The translations under genes and the position numbers were made by a program. Of a stretch of 64,000 nucleotides of DNA, positions 43,188-54,625 are shown in pieces. Each line of letters begins with the position of its first letter. Position 1 is the stretch's first letter. The stretch covers positions 1,021,001-1,085,000 of the forward strand of contig JAPXFQ010002924.1 of assembly GCA_028564705.1 (NCBI GenBank). Direction: 5' to 3'. The DNA is from Apricaphanius iberus (taxonomy: Eukaryota > Chordata > Actinopteri > Cyprinodontiformes > Aphaniidae). Under the pieces are notes generated by a model, which was not told the origin of the DNA, did not search any database, and saw nothing but the letters and a program-made list of their open reading frames with translations.

Positions 43188-45910
43188 AACTGTAAGCTTT
43201 AGTCAAAGAGGAAAGTTTTTTAAGCTTAGTTTTTAAAGATAGTACAAATTGTCTGTCTTCCACGAAGCTCATAACCCTGGAGCCGGTTCCATAGGAGGGG
43301 AGCCTGATAGCGGTGAAAGATCTGCCACCCATTCTACTTTTAGAAACCATCCTAGGAACTACCAGTTAAACCTGCAGCCTGAGAGCGAAGGTCTCTGTTA
43401 GGGAACATATGGAACAATCAGCGTCCTCGTAATGTATGATGGAGCTAAGATTATTAAGGGCTATTATATGTCAGAAGGAAGATACTTGGAATTCTAATCT
43501 AGATATTTTCACTGGGAGCCATGTGAACGAGAAGCAAAAACAGGGGAAAATTGTGATCTCATCTTGCTGTTTAATATTCATCAGAATCCAAGCAGCAGCA
43601 TTTTGAACTAACATGAAGACTTTTTATAATTGTAAATTCTTGCTGGACTACCTGTATAATAGGTACCAAGTTACAGTAATGCCAGCCTTGAAGTAACAAA
43701 GGCATGGACTAGGTATTTATTCAGCATCATTCCCTGGACAGGATGGTTCTAATGTTTTGCAAAATTCCTCAGGTGAAAAAAGGAAATCCTACAGGACTTC
43801 TTTAATGTGAGTTCTAAAAGAGTCATATCCTTGGTCCGAAAAATGACACCGAAAGGTTTTTTGCTTTACTAATGGAGGCTAATTTAATGCCGTCCAGGTG
43901 AAAGCCTGACTAAGTGAGTGTTCTTCCTTGCAGAGCTTCTGGTCCAAAGACGACAACTACTGTTTTTATCAAGATATTTAGAAGCAAGAAGTTTTAGAGT
44001 CACCAAGTTTTTAATGTCTTCCAGACATGCCTGTAGTCCTACCTAACCTGATGGATTCATTCAGGATTGTATGGATAGATATAAGCTGTGTATCATCTGC
44101 GATAAACCTATGGAATCTTACATCCCATGCCTGCCTAATTTATTTTACACCCATCGTAAGGAAGCATATATATAGTAGAAAGGAGAATCGGCCCTAAGCA
44201 ACGGAACCCTGTGGTACTGCTCCGCCAGTAACTATTGAGGTCTTGAGGAAGATCTCTACTGGTTTACCCTGAACAAACACTGAAATCTGTTTAGAACAAA
44301 TAAGAATTTAAAACCAACCTAGTGCTGTTTCCTATATATAACCGACACTTTGAAGCCTTTTCTTATGAGAATATTGTGGTCAACAGTGACAAAGGGCAGG
44401 CACTGAGATCTACACTAGGACCAGAATGGTCACCAGTCCATTGTCTGAGGCTTATGAGAATAATCATTTAGTAACCTTCACCAGAGCTGTTTCATCAGGT
44501 GCAGTGATGAGCTCAAAGCCTGACTGAAAACTTCTCAAGACAGCTCATTAGTGTTGTTAATGCTCACATATTGGGCTGCAACTAATTTCTCAAGAAGTTT
44601 TAGATAAGACAGGGAGAGATTTAGATATCGGTCTATAGTTTAATTAAGTCGTGTTTGATCCAGAGAGGGGTTTCTTAAGTAGAGGTTTAATTATCAGCAA
44701 TCTTAAACTCCTGTGGAACATAGCCATAGACTAAGGATAGAGATTCATTTGATAATTTTAAAGATTGGAGCAGCGAGTCTGAGGAAAGGGAAAAACTTCT
44801 TTTTAATGAGTTTTAGTTTGGGATTGTGGTCTCAAAACGCAAGTATGGAAAGGTTGTAGATGAAGCTAATAAATTTATTTAGTACAATCACAAAGTTTTA
44901 CGGCTGCATTAAAGTCAGTTTAAGCATATATGAGGTTCCACCATTTTTGATGGCTGCTCATTAACTAAGGAGGATGCAAGCCTAATGGGGAAGGTTCCCA
45001 ATTAACTTATTCTTTAATGGAGTCTATTTATTATTTATAAAGAACATGTGCATGAAGTCGTCACTGCTTAGAGCTTGAATGGATGGCACTGATAGGAGCT
45101 ATGATCCTGTGTGAGGTTTGGCAACTGTTCTTAAAAAGAAAACCTAGGCAGGCTATTTTTATTCCTCCTCGATTAAAGATGAATAATATGCTGTTCTAAG
45201 CTGTTGTGAAGGCTTCTTTATTTATATAGCAAATAAACTATTTTTCCATATTAAACAAAGGAATCGTGTAAATGCGTTGGAGCGCGCCATTTTCCCTCTA
45301 TGTTTTCTAACAATCTGCTTTAAGGGTACGTAGCCTCTAAATTAAACCAGGGAGTTACACACATCGATGGCTAGCCACACTTCCTTTTTCAAGGGGGCAA
45401 CTTTTGTCTATTGCCCGACGCAGGGAGGAATTAACGCTATGAACTAAAATGTCAAGTTAGTGAGTCACGAGTTAAAATCACTGTTTTCTGTTACTGCATT
45501 TATAAACTGGGGAGGAAATTAAAGTTTGTAAGAGCTTCTTTAAAATTTTGCTACAGCGTTTGTGTCGAGAAATAACGTTCTGGTATAATGAAGTTTATCT
45601 TTCAGGTTTCGATAAGAGATTCCATTAGGAGGTCAAGTTATAGAAGTGATAAGGATAAATGATCTGACAGGATAGGGTTATGTGGAAAGACTGTTCTAAT
45701 TCGTCACAGCAGTCAATGCCATAAGTCAGCACAAGATCTAAAGTGTGGTGACAAGAATGTGTTGGTCCCTGCACATTCATTCGTGTTCATTTATCTGACA
45801 AAAAGTATTCCACACAGAACAGAGTACTATAAACCAATGATCTTTCTATCACCACAGGAAAGTTGGTACTGTACATAACTTTAAATTAAAAGGACATTAA
45901 AATCTGCAAA
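43188..45910 (-). mobile_element. L2-like LINE, RT and endonuclease body, heavily decayed
   Basis: Landmarks, read on the plus strand as complement: CTAACTGTAAGCTTTAGTCA, GGAGCCTGATAGCG, TTCTACTTTTAGAAACC, AGCAGCAGCATTTTGAACTA (the IQNAAAR region), CCCTGTGGTACTGC, and GTGGTCAACAGTGACAAAGG near 44380, which is the complement of the RT motif DLSAAFDTVDH in degraded form. 45720-45780 matches the upstream endonuclease side (GTCAGCACAAGATCTAAAGT). No frame of 60 codons survives in 2.7 kb. The 5' limit is approximate. Confidence 0.75.
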
Positions 45911-46230
45911 AATGAAAAAAATAAAAAACTATCATAACTGTCCTTTATATAAATGTTTTTACCCACACAAGGTTGGAGTGAAATAAAAAAAAATCTTTCT
46001 TAAAGAGCAAGGAATAATTTTTTTATGTAATGAGACTGAAAACGATTAGAAATTAACACAAGAGAGGAATGCTGCCTCTATGTAAAAATATGTGACAACA
46101 ACTTTGATTTCTTGTAACAGTAAAAAGGTTAAAAAAAATATGAGCACAAAGTAGCTAGAGAACATTACAGAAGCCATGCCGGGGAAAATCCTGTATTTTT
46201 CAGTGAGCTTACTTCACCTACTTTACTTAA

Positions 46231-46925
46231 AGGTTGAATACGGAACATTTTTCTTAAAAGCTAAAACTTTCACGGCATCACAACATACGCAAGAATGGCA
46301 AAGTTACTCATGGAGAAAGGTAAAAAAGCGTGCTAATGGCTAAAGTTAGCTATCAGTAAAACAACTTTGCAATACTCATGTATATTACGTTGTTCCTGGA
46401 TATAAGAGCATCAACCTCCACACCGAGTAAACAAAAGAAAAGGAAGTGGTTTCCCTCTGCTCTGTCCAGTATAGGAGACTTGCTTTCTCCGCTGCGGTGA
46501 GTGGCTATTATAAAGACTTTACAAGCTAGCTTTCTTTTTGACTTGGGGGTCTCCGACCATATACTTTAGTGAAAAACACATGCTGTTAAATCTGTCAGAT
46601 GTTTATGTAAATTCTGAAGTATAAATTATGACTTTTACAGAGGACATCACCAAGAGGATACCACTCAGCTACTGAAATAAGATGCCTAGAGGATAGGTAC
46701 AAAAGCTTATTGTTGCCTTTGACCCAAATTTTGTTGTAATTATTTTTCGTTTAGTATTTCAAAGTTATTTGTACAAAATAGTCCTTACCCTGTAAGATTA
46801 GTTGCTGGACATGATGCTGGCTGGTTACTGTGTTACAAAATTGGCATCCATCGGCGTTTTGTTATTGCAACTACAACCTCAAGACACTAGATGCCGCTTT
46901 AATGCCCATGTTCCATATTCAACCT
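46231..46925. mobile_element. TTAA-flanked MITE, 695 bp
   Basis: Terminal inverted repeats AGGTTGAATACGGAACAT (46231-46248) and its partner at 46908-46925 match at 17 of 18 positions. TTAA flanks both ends (46227-46230 and 46926-46929), the duplication made by piggyBac-type transposases. No coding frame. The terminal bases differ from the CACTAG ends of the piggyBac element at 76-3554, so it is a different family. Confidence 0.75.
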
Positions 46926-47141
46926 TTAACAATAAACAACTACAAGAGCTAGCTGATGTAATGCTGTGATCCATTTCCCTTGGATGTTGGAACTTGAATC
47001 AGGTAATCAAAACACATACAACTTATTGTTCCAGTTTCAAGCAAGAGAATTTATAGGATTTTTTGATTATTGTATTGCATTCTGTTTGTACTCAAAAGAT
47101 AGACTCCTTGAGTTTAAAGAGAGAAAAATCAACTTGAATAC

Positions 47142-47149
47142 CACAGTTG
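47142..47149. repeat. Left 8-bp target duplication of the hAT element (CACAGTTG)
   Basis: Identical to 49318-49325. Confidence 0.85.
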
Positions 47150-49317
47150 CAGTGTTGGGTAGTAATGGAATACATGTATCAGTGGTACATATTTAAAATA
47201 CTAATTATGGCAAGGAAAGGCAAGGCAAGGCAAGGCAATTTTATTTATATAGCACACTTTCAACAAAAGGCAATTCAAGGCGCTTTTCATGATTCAGTGG
47301 TAAAAAAAACAAATACATGATAAAAAATATGACAATTATAAGAGAGCATCACTAAAAAAATTATTTAGTAATTGAAGCATAAAAAAAAATTATGTGAGAG
47401 AATAAAAATCTTAAAACCAATTAAAACACGAGAATCCATTAATAAAATAAAAGGAGCAAAGTGCAAGGAGCAATTTAGGTAAGGTATAAGAAACAAATTC
47501 ATGCAAAAGTATATAGATTTAAAAAAACACAATCATAAAAAAAAGAAAACATGAGAATCAAAGAGTGATCAAAAAACACAATTTAGGACTCAAAGGCAGC
47601 TCTGTGTCTTTTTAATCTGCTATTTAAAAGAGCTTAACGATTGAGTATTTTTGCATTGCTCTGGAAGTTTGTTCCAGGTTTGTGGAGCATAGAAGCGGAA
47701 ACCTGCTTCTCTCTGTTTTGTTCTAATTCTAGGAATGTTTAGCAAACTAGAGTTAGAGGACCTGAGGGGTTTGCTGGGTTGGTATAGTGACAACATATCT
47801 CCAACATACATTGGTGCTAAAGTGATTTGTAAACTAGTAGGAGTATTTTAAAGTCTGTTCTCTGAGCTACAGGGAGCCAGTGTAAGGACTTTAGAACTAG
47901 GGTGATGTGTTCTACTTTCCTGACATGAGCAGCAGCATTCTGGATCATCTGCAACTATCTGATTGACTTTTTAGGTAGGCCTGTGAGGACGCTGTTGCAG
48001 TAATAACTCAGACTACAGATGAATGCTTGGATCAGTTTTTCAAGGTCCTTCTGTGACATTAGTCCTTTAATCCTAGAGACGTTCTTCAGGTGATAGAAGG
48101 CTGACCTTGTTATTATGAGTAAATGTATTCCGTTATAACTACTATTTTTAAACATGGTATTCAGAATACAGTTACTTTCGTAATACCATTGAAATACTTG
48201 TGTGTTTTCAACTTTCCTCCTGAAAGATGAAGATATAAGTTTTGAGAAATTATGCATTCAATGGCGCTCTCTTGCAGTTCATTTTTTTCAAGTGATGCTA
48301 GATTTCATTCGAGCATTCCTGACAAAAGCTCTGCTAAATCCATGGTGGTGAAAAATAGGAGAAACGATCAAATCTGGCAACACTGGTCATCGAGTCGCAC
48401 TGCAATGTTTCTGGTGTCAAACTGCGAAGTATGCAGGCAAACTCCAGTAATTACTGGAGCAGCTGTGATTCTGAATCTTCGTATTACCATCTAAAATATC
48501 TTTTGCAAAGGTTACTGATGATCCAGGTGGTAAAATTCTTAAATTTTTGTAAACTTTGCTGGCTGGTCTCAAGAAGCTACGCCGCACATCGACAATGTCA
48601 ACAGCAAACTTGAAACATAAAGCATCCAGCTTGCCAGCCTTTTAAGGTATGTGCAAGTCACACAAAAAAATTAAAAGACACTGCAACAATGTAAAAAAAA
48701 AAATCCTCTACTACTTTTTTGTCCATTATTTGTTAGGGCCTATGTCGTGTTAGTTAGGTTATTTCTCACAGTTACAGTGGTTGTATCTGACATGAAGTTA
48801 GCTTGATTATATGTTGTTGTGATGTGTTTCCCAAAAATTATGGCTACAAGGATAAATGTTCTCCATTTGGAGTGCAATGATAATCAGTTTACAATACTTT
48901 GCATATTTATATCAGAAATTTGCAAATAGCCAAAAAATTGGCTGTGCCTGCAAAACAGCTCTAATTCATTTCAAATGACTAAATATAAAATATTATACAA
49001 TTTAAAGAGATATTACATCTAAAAACCAGTTAGTTTGTTTGTTTCGTTGGTTTTTGTTCACTGAGAGGTAATAGTGTTGTGCCAAAAATAATTAAATACT
49101 TTATTTGTTTCCAGTCAGTACCTAACGTTTAGCATTAATATGCCCCTCTGTTTTCCTGCGGAAGTAGCTAGCAGGACAGTTTGTCACATTTAATAGACTT
49201 AAACGCTGTTTTTAAGGGGAAGTATTCAAAGTAATGGAATACATTGCAAAATAAATTTAAAATCAGGTATTCAGTATTCTGTTACTAAATACATTTACAA
49301 TATTCTCCCCAACACTG
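47150..49317. mobile_element. hAT element, 2168 bp, transposase not detectable
   Basis: Ends CAGTGTTGGG...CCCAACACTG (one base varies: the right end reads CCCCAACACTG) and is bordered by perfect CACAGTTG duplications, the 8-bp signature of hAT transposition. Sub-terminal motifs such as AGTAATGGAATACA (left) and its inverted relatives (right, about 49228-49300) repeat the GTAAC/GGAATAC theme. No hAT dimerisation or RNase-H domain is readable. A LINE fragment sits inside at 47214-48110. Confidence 0.8.
47214..48110 (-). mobile_element. L2/CR1-like LINE 3' end inserted in the hAT element
   Basis: Plus strand opens with repeated GGCAA units and AATTTTATTTATATAGCACA, the complement of a LINE 3' end. 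The minus strand encodes, in two pieces, the RT C-terminus: TRSAFYHLKNVSRIKGLMSQ, LEKLIQAFICSLSYYCNS, LTGLPKKSIR (47955-48160), and a final YAPQTWNKLP segment (about 47620-47811). A frameshift separates them. Same superfamily as 36885-37325, with a different tail sequence. Confidence 0.85.
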
Positions 49318-49325
49318 CACAGTTG
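49318..49325. repeat. Right 8-bp target duplication of the hAT element (CACAGTTG)
   Basis: Identical to 47142-47149. Confidence 0.85.
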
Positions 49326-49440
49326 AAACCCAAACTTCCTCTCCAAAAAGTCTAACATCAAAGTCCAATATTGCTGCCACATATATAAAACATGGTGATA
49401 GCTGCAGTAGTCTAATACAATGTTTGTTTGTATACAAGAA

Positions 49441-49875
49441 CAGTGGACCCCCAGTATTTGGGGGTTAGGGACCACAACTCCGAAATAGCTAAAATCTATA
49501 AACATTTGAGACCTAAAAACACTTTTTACTGCGTATTTTATTCGTTTGAACAAATACTCCCTAATATTTATCAATATACAGTGGAAACCATCTTAGCATG
49601 ATTCTTTATATGTGATCATGGGGATACAGTCAATCAGCACCAAGTAAAATAAATGGTGCTCCCGGATTGGCTGCTTTGCAAAACCCAGCCAATAGTGTGT
49701 CAAGTAGCACTTTTATTACATATTTCAGCTTCCCAAGCGGCATTTTCCTTTAAATCCTTTAAATATGGTCTACAAATGAAACCCGTGAATAAGCCTATTT
49801 TTCAATAAAATTTATAAGTCAGATTTCACACAAAAATCTACAAAAACAGAAACTCAAGTTTATGGGGGTCCACTC
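49441..49875. mobile_element. pogo/Tigger-like MITE, about 435 bp
   Basis: AGTGGACCCCCA at 49442-49453 is perfectly inverted at 49863-49874. The left sub-terminal sequence (GTATTTGGGGGTTAGGGACC) resembles the CAGTGGACCC...GTATCCG ends of Tigger-type elements. No coding capacity. A TA duplication is not clear. Confidence 0.55.
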
Positions 49876-51704
49876 TAATATGTTCTGACAAATACATTTC
49901 CCTCAGCTTGTTCTGATATTGCATATTGCATATTGACCTTTTTATGCAATAAAAGTAAACATTTCTAAGTTCCAAACAAACAAAATCAACTAGATCCCAA
50001 CAAATTAATAAAAATATGTACAGCATCTACACAAATATGAGGTTAATCCGAGGTTTGTTTATTTTATTTTATTTTTTTCTTTTGTAAACAGTTTTAAACT
50101 GTGTTTATCATGAACCTGTTCTCTATTCAGAAGGAAAAAGGTTTTGGTAAGCACCTCTGTAAGAAGGTTATTGCCGTAACACCAGCGTACACACAGTAAA
50201 TTCCCCCTGAATAGAACTTGCCTGAAGCAACACCTACCGTAGTAAATGGTTATCCATGTAGACTTCCCATCTCATGCTGTTTTGTCTGTGTGAGCAGAAG
50301 GTAGCAGCCAGGCCAGGAACCGTATGACACAGAGCAAAGGCTCCATGTCTGCAGGGTGTACCACAGAGTACGATCATGAAAAGCAGAAACATGAAGAAAA
50401 CTCCAAAAGGTTGAGCCTTTGAAACGTCTTTCTCCAGCTGCACATCGGTTAATTTCCTTTTTCCCTTTGGTTTCACATCACTTTTCTATTATGTTTCGAA
50501 CATAGTGAAAATGTAATACAAAAAAGAAATCTAATCATTACACCCTCAAATGAAAAAAAATGGATAGCAGTGAAAAATGTACGGGAATTGTTATTTTTCA
50601 CATTCTAATTCCCATCACAAGGAACCGAAAAACAAACACATGCTGTATATCAGATTGGTTTGTTGCTTTTCGCCCGAAGCCATGCAGCACACACTGATAT
50701 TAGTTTTAAATACAGATTGCAGGCAATAATAGAACAGAAGAGTCCATGTCTGCCACATGGGCCTGCTTTGCAGTACCTCAGTCTGCTGCCTCACCAGGAC
50801 AACTTCAATCAAAAAGCACAAATAAAGCTCCTTGAGCTCTGTCAACTATAAACTGTTATTGATCCCAGCAAAATGAAATATGTTCATGTTGATCGATCAA
50901 ACATATTATCAGGATTTTCCAGTCTATTACCAGCAAGTGGAAACTCAGTAAATACAGTTGGGTCACCCCGGGTAGATTCTTTTCAAGGTCTAAGGGCTGT
51001 AAAAAAAGGTGACCAAACATAAGTACTTATACTTAAAGGTAATGGACCTGCATCATGGCAAAAAGCTAAGAGCCTGAGGTGTGTGTTAATGTGGAAAACC
51101 ACTTTTGTCGCACCTTCAAGGTCTAGAGGCAAGGTCTGTTTGTACTGTATATCTCCTCTGCCCCTGCTAATACCCTCCTTTTCCCCTCCCCACGCTCACT
51201 CCCGTCTACATGCGAAAGCCTTCCAGCTGGCATTTTGTGCCTGTTCTTGGCAGGTCTGTGGGAACATGAGAATTAAACCTATATCACCCCCGTAACCAGT
51301 TCTCAAATATCAGTGGAGTCCAGCACTTCACCAGGGACCGGTGAAAGGAAAGCATGTCAGTGGAACAAAAAGCGTCTTCTGGCAGAGCTCCACTCAACTG
51401 TTCTGCTTGCTGCCACTACAGGAGAGAAGTTTTTCATGAAGAATTACTGAAGGTGGAAATTATTGCACATAGGAGGGAGTCATTGAAGTTGAATAAGAAA
51501 GTAAGGGATTGGTGCTTTATCTGAGACCACTTTTTTAAGGGAAAATTGCTCTTGGAAAATTATAGGAGCAACAATAAAGGTTGATGATTTTAACATTTGA
51601 TGCTTTTTGCTGAGATACAGTGGATCTTGCATCAACAAAGAAAAGTAACTCACTAAAATCAAATGAGAGTTTCCTTTAAATATACCATCTTAGTCAAAGA
51701 TCTG
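49876..51704. other. Interval without a gene; candidate blocks at about 50220-50480, 50650-50870 and 51080-51320
   Basis: These short blocks are complex and low-repeat, with small frames on one or both strands that I cannot assign. The remainder is AT-rich. Confidence 0.3.
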
Positions 51705-51790
51705 GTCTGTCCAGCATGCCCTAGGCCTCTCCCCTAAAGACCACTGGAGGTAGACACCAGCCCCTGTGAACATTCAAGGAAAGATTATGT
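51705..51790 (+). mobile_element. SINE 3' fragment
   Basis: CTGTCCAGCATGCCCTAGGC and ACCACTGGAGGTAGACACCA then GCCCCTG correspond, with changes, to 37783-37845 of the SINE. Confidence 0.65.
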
Positions 51791-51826
51791 GAGTATTAAA
51801 GTTAGACAGATGTTGAATTTACCCCT

Positions 51827-51878
51827 TGTTGTTGGTGTGATATAGGTTGGATACAACCTATATCACACCACCAACAGT
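51827..51878. other. Strong perfect-stem hairpin
   Basis: GGTGTGATATAGGTTG (51835-51850), loop GATA, then its exact complement CAACCTATATCACACC (51855-51870); the stem extends outward about seven more pairs with one mismatch. No flanking gene. It could be a small palindromic insertion or a young hairpin RNA source. Confidence 0.7.
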
Positions 51879-52479
51879 CTGATAGTGTTGGAATACACAA
51901 AGACAAAATTTCGATTGACTTGTTCTTTAAATAGTTTATGACAAGGCTAACCAACGAGCTACAGAAGACATGAGCTAAAGATAGGTGAAAACACAATGCT
52001 AGCATTGAATGCTAGAAATGCTGTAATCCAGTTACCTCAAATATTGTAACTTGAATTTGGTAACGCTGCATTACATCCAACTTAACTGCTTTGGTTGCAA
52101 GCTTGAAAAATAGTGGAATTTGCTGATTGTTTTTGTATAATGTAATCAAAAAATTGGTTTCTGAATTCCGGTCTGAAAAATCAATCAAAATGCATTTAAC
52201 AATCAAAATTGCAACCTGAAAAATAGGACCCAATCCACAATCCTAACGTAAAACTTCAATATGGCTGCCACCTGCTTGAGGGGGTGAAGATCAGCCAGTA
52301 ATGCCAGGCAGAGAGCTCTAGTCTTGGTCAGCATATGGGCCGTGCCTCAGGAGTCAGCACTCTACTCTGGTATTTATATTACATTGCATTAACTCCAGTT
52401 GCAAGTTGGAATGTTACGGGTGAACTTTTCTAATTGTTGTGAGTTATTTCTTTTTAAAAATATGAATTTGTGCGTTGTG

Positions 52480-53960
52480 GTGCAGAAAGTTTAGTCCGGA
52501 TGAACCGATGCATCCAAAAGATCGTGGTCTATATGAAATGCCGTCTTATGTGTCTACTAATTCTTTTACAAATTCAAGATCTTGTTTATAAACATTGGTA
52601 TTGTGTTGTTTGCCATGATCTTGTTATTGAGTCAAATTATTTTGTTTATATGGAAATCTTGTTCAACAAAATGACAAGAAATACATTTATAGGTTCCCTT
52701 TATAGACATCTAAATACTAATATTATAAACTGTAATAATTCGCTTTCAAAAACCTTGGCGCTCATAAAAAATCAATTCAAAACTTGTTCTTGGAGTTTTT
52801 CATATACACTTATTTAAGGAAACTCATTCTGGTCCAGATTTTTGAGTTATTTACATGTTAATTATTTCTTTCCAGTAGTTACTAAACCAACAAGAGTCAC
52901 AGAAAACACTGCAACATGCATTGTTAATATTTTATACAACTTTAACTAAAAATAGAATCAGAAGTTTTATTTAATGATATATATCTGATCTCTTTTCAAT
53001 ATTCTAAATAGAATAATTTGACAACACAAATAAATTCGCTGAAGAGTGTGTTACTAATTTTACTAAATTTGAATGGCTCAAACAACCCAAAAATTCAAAC
53101 AGATGTTGCAGCAGCTATCATTTGAAAGAGAACTAAGAGAAAGTGATGTAGACTCTGCTTATCAGGTAAAATGGAGATATTCAGGCAAGTTTTTGAAGAG
53201 TGTTTCCCAATTAATAATTGTTTTAGAGATAAGTCAAGGAAACATAATAATAATCATTGGTTTTCCAGGGGTTCGAAAATGTGTTCCAAAACAGAAAAAA
53301 AAGCTTTATGGGAGTACTTATAATCACCTTTCTCATTAAACTTAGTTAGATGCAAATCTTAGTTAAATAGATACACCCATCTTCCTAGGATGGCAAAGAA
53401 ATAAATATCTTATAGAACATTTAACAATATCTGTCAATGACATGGAAATGTGTAAATCAGCTTCTTCAAAGAAAAAGAGGATTAACGAGCTATCCATCAA
53501 TTTTCACTTATGGGTACTGTTCTTTTTCGATATTGCATGTATGTTTTATGACCTGTTTTCAAACATTGGTCCTTATCTTGCCAGAAATATTGATGCTACC
53601 AGTATTTAGTAATTTTGTTCCAACTGAGTTAAATGAAGTAAGAAACTTTTTGTTAGAATTGAAAACATCTGCACCTGGAAATGATGGTGATAAATGCTTC
53701 TCTTTGACCAAAGAAGCTGTAGAAACATTTATTGAACCGTTAACTTTTGTTTCCTTGTTGTCTATGAAAGATGGTAGGGTACCGTCATATCTAACAACAG
53801 CTAATGCTTTACCATTATATAAAACTAGGGGTCAAACAGCTTTTTCTTTTTTTTTTTCAAATTTCAATACTGCCATCTTTTTATAAAATATTAGAAAAAC
53901 TGGTAAACAAAAGAATAGATACATTTTTAATGGATGGATGGACGGATGGTCTTCTTCATG
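52480..53960 (+). mobile_element. Decayed non-LTR retrotransposon (endonuclease to early RT)
   Basis: Broken frames in order give endonuclease-type YRHLNTNIINCNNSLSKTLA (about 52705-52765), then RT entry motifs LKTSAPGNDGDKCF (about 53659-53700), VPSYLTTANALPLYK and LPSFYKILEKLVNKRI (about 53866-53915). At least two frameshifts and stops interrupt it. It breaks off near a GGATGGATGGACGGATGG run. Similarity in style to the C-terminal piece at 11650-11951 suggests one family. Confidence 0.7.
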
Positions 53961-54477
53961 TTGCTATGAAGGTTCTATTTAAGATATTTCTGGGTGCGGC
54001 TAGTGAAACTAATTCTATTCTTTTTTTATTCTCTCATTTTTATGTGGTATGAAATTCAGTTTGCTGATCTGAAAGATTTCGATTCAGTGAAAGAAACCTG
54101 TTAGTATTTATTTTTTTATTATTGCAATACATATAATTATTGAGATTAAACTGCTCAAGATACAAACAATAATGTATGTTGTAAATAACATATAATACAC
54201 ATATTTGTATTACATACAAATATGTAATAATGCTTGCTGGTTTACTATTTCCAAAATGTGATCAGAATAAATGTTACAGGAAATGTTACATTACAAGACA
54301 AAACTGAAATCAAACATAACCACCACATATAGTTGGGTTCTTAACCAGAAGCGAATGTTGGAAAATCAATCCATTATTCAGGATTTTATTCACAAGCAGT
54401 AACAGTGTCCATATACTTTTCATAAAATCAAGAACATAATGGACAACTGTGAACATCCGCTTCATGAAACAGTCATA

Positions 54478-54625
54478 GAACAACAGTTTCTTCAGTTGGA
54501 GGCTTCTTCAGCTTGTGCTTAACACAAACTGCTACAGGAGATCCTTCCTGCCCACAGCCATCATCATTTACAACAGCTCAATTTTCCTCTGGGATCAATA
54601 AAGTATTTTTTTTTTCATGACTACA
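54478..54625 (+). mobile_element. LINE 3' tail fragment
   Basis: Ends TCCTCTGGGATCAATAAAGTATTTTTTTTTTC, a polyadenylation-like 3' terminus seen on fish LINEs; the preceding CTTCCTGCCCACAGCCATCATCATTTACAAC matches the usual RT-tail context in pieces. Very short. Confidence 0.5.

Noticed and set aside
50234..50476. 80-codon minus-strand ORF starting MKPKGKRKL
   Set aside because: No family recognised, no splice or transposon context; kept only as part of a candidate non-coding block.
54199..54226. Palindrome around ACATATTTGTA/TACAAATATGT
   Set aside because: AT-rich 11-bp arms in a very AT-rich region; weak compared with the 51.8-kb hairpin and without context.
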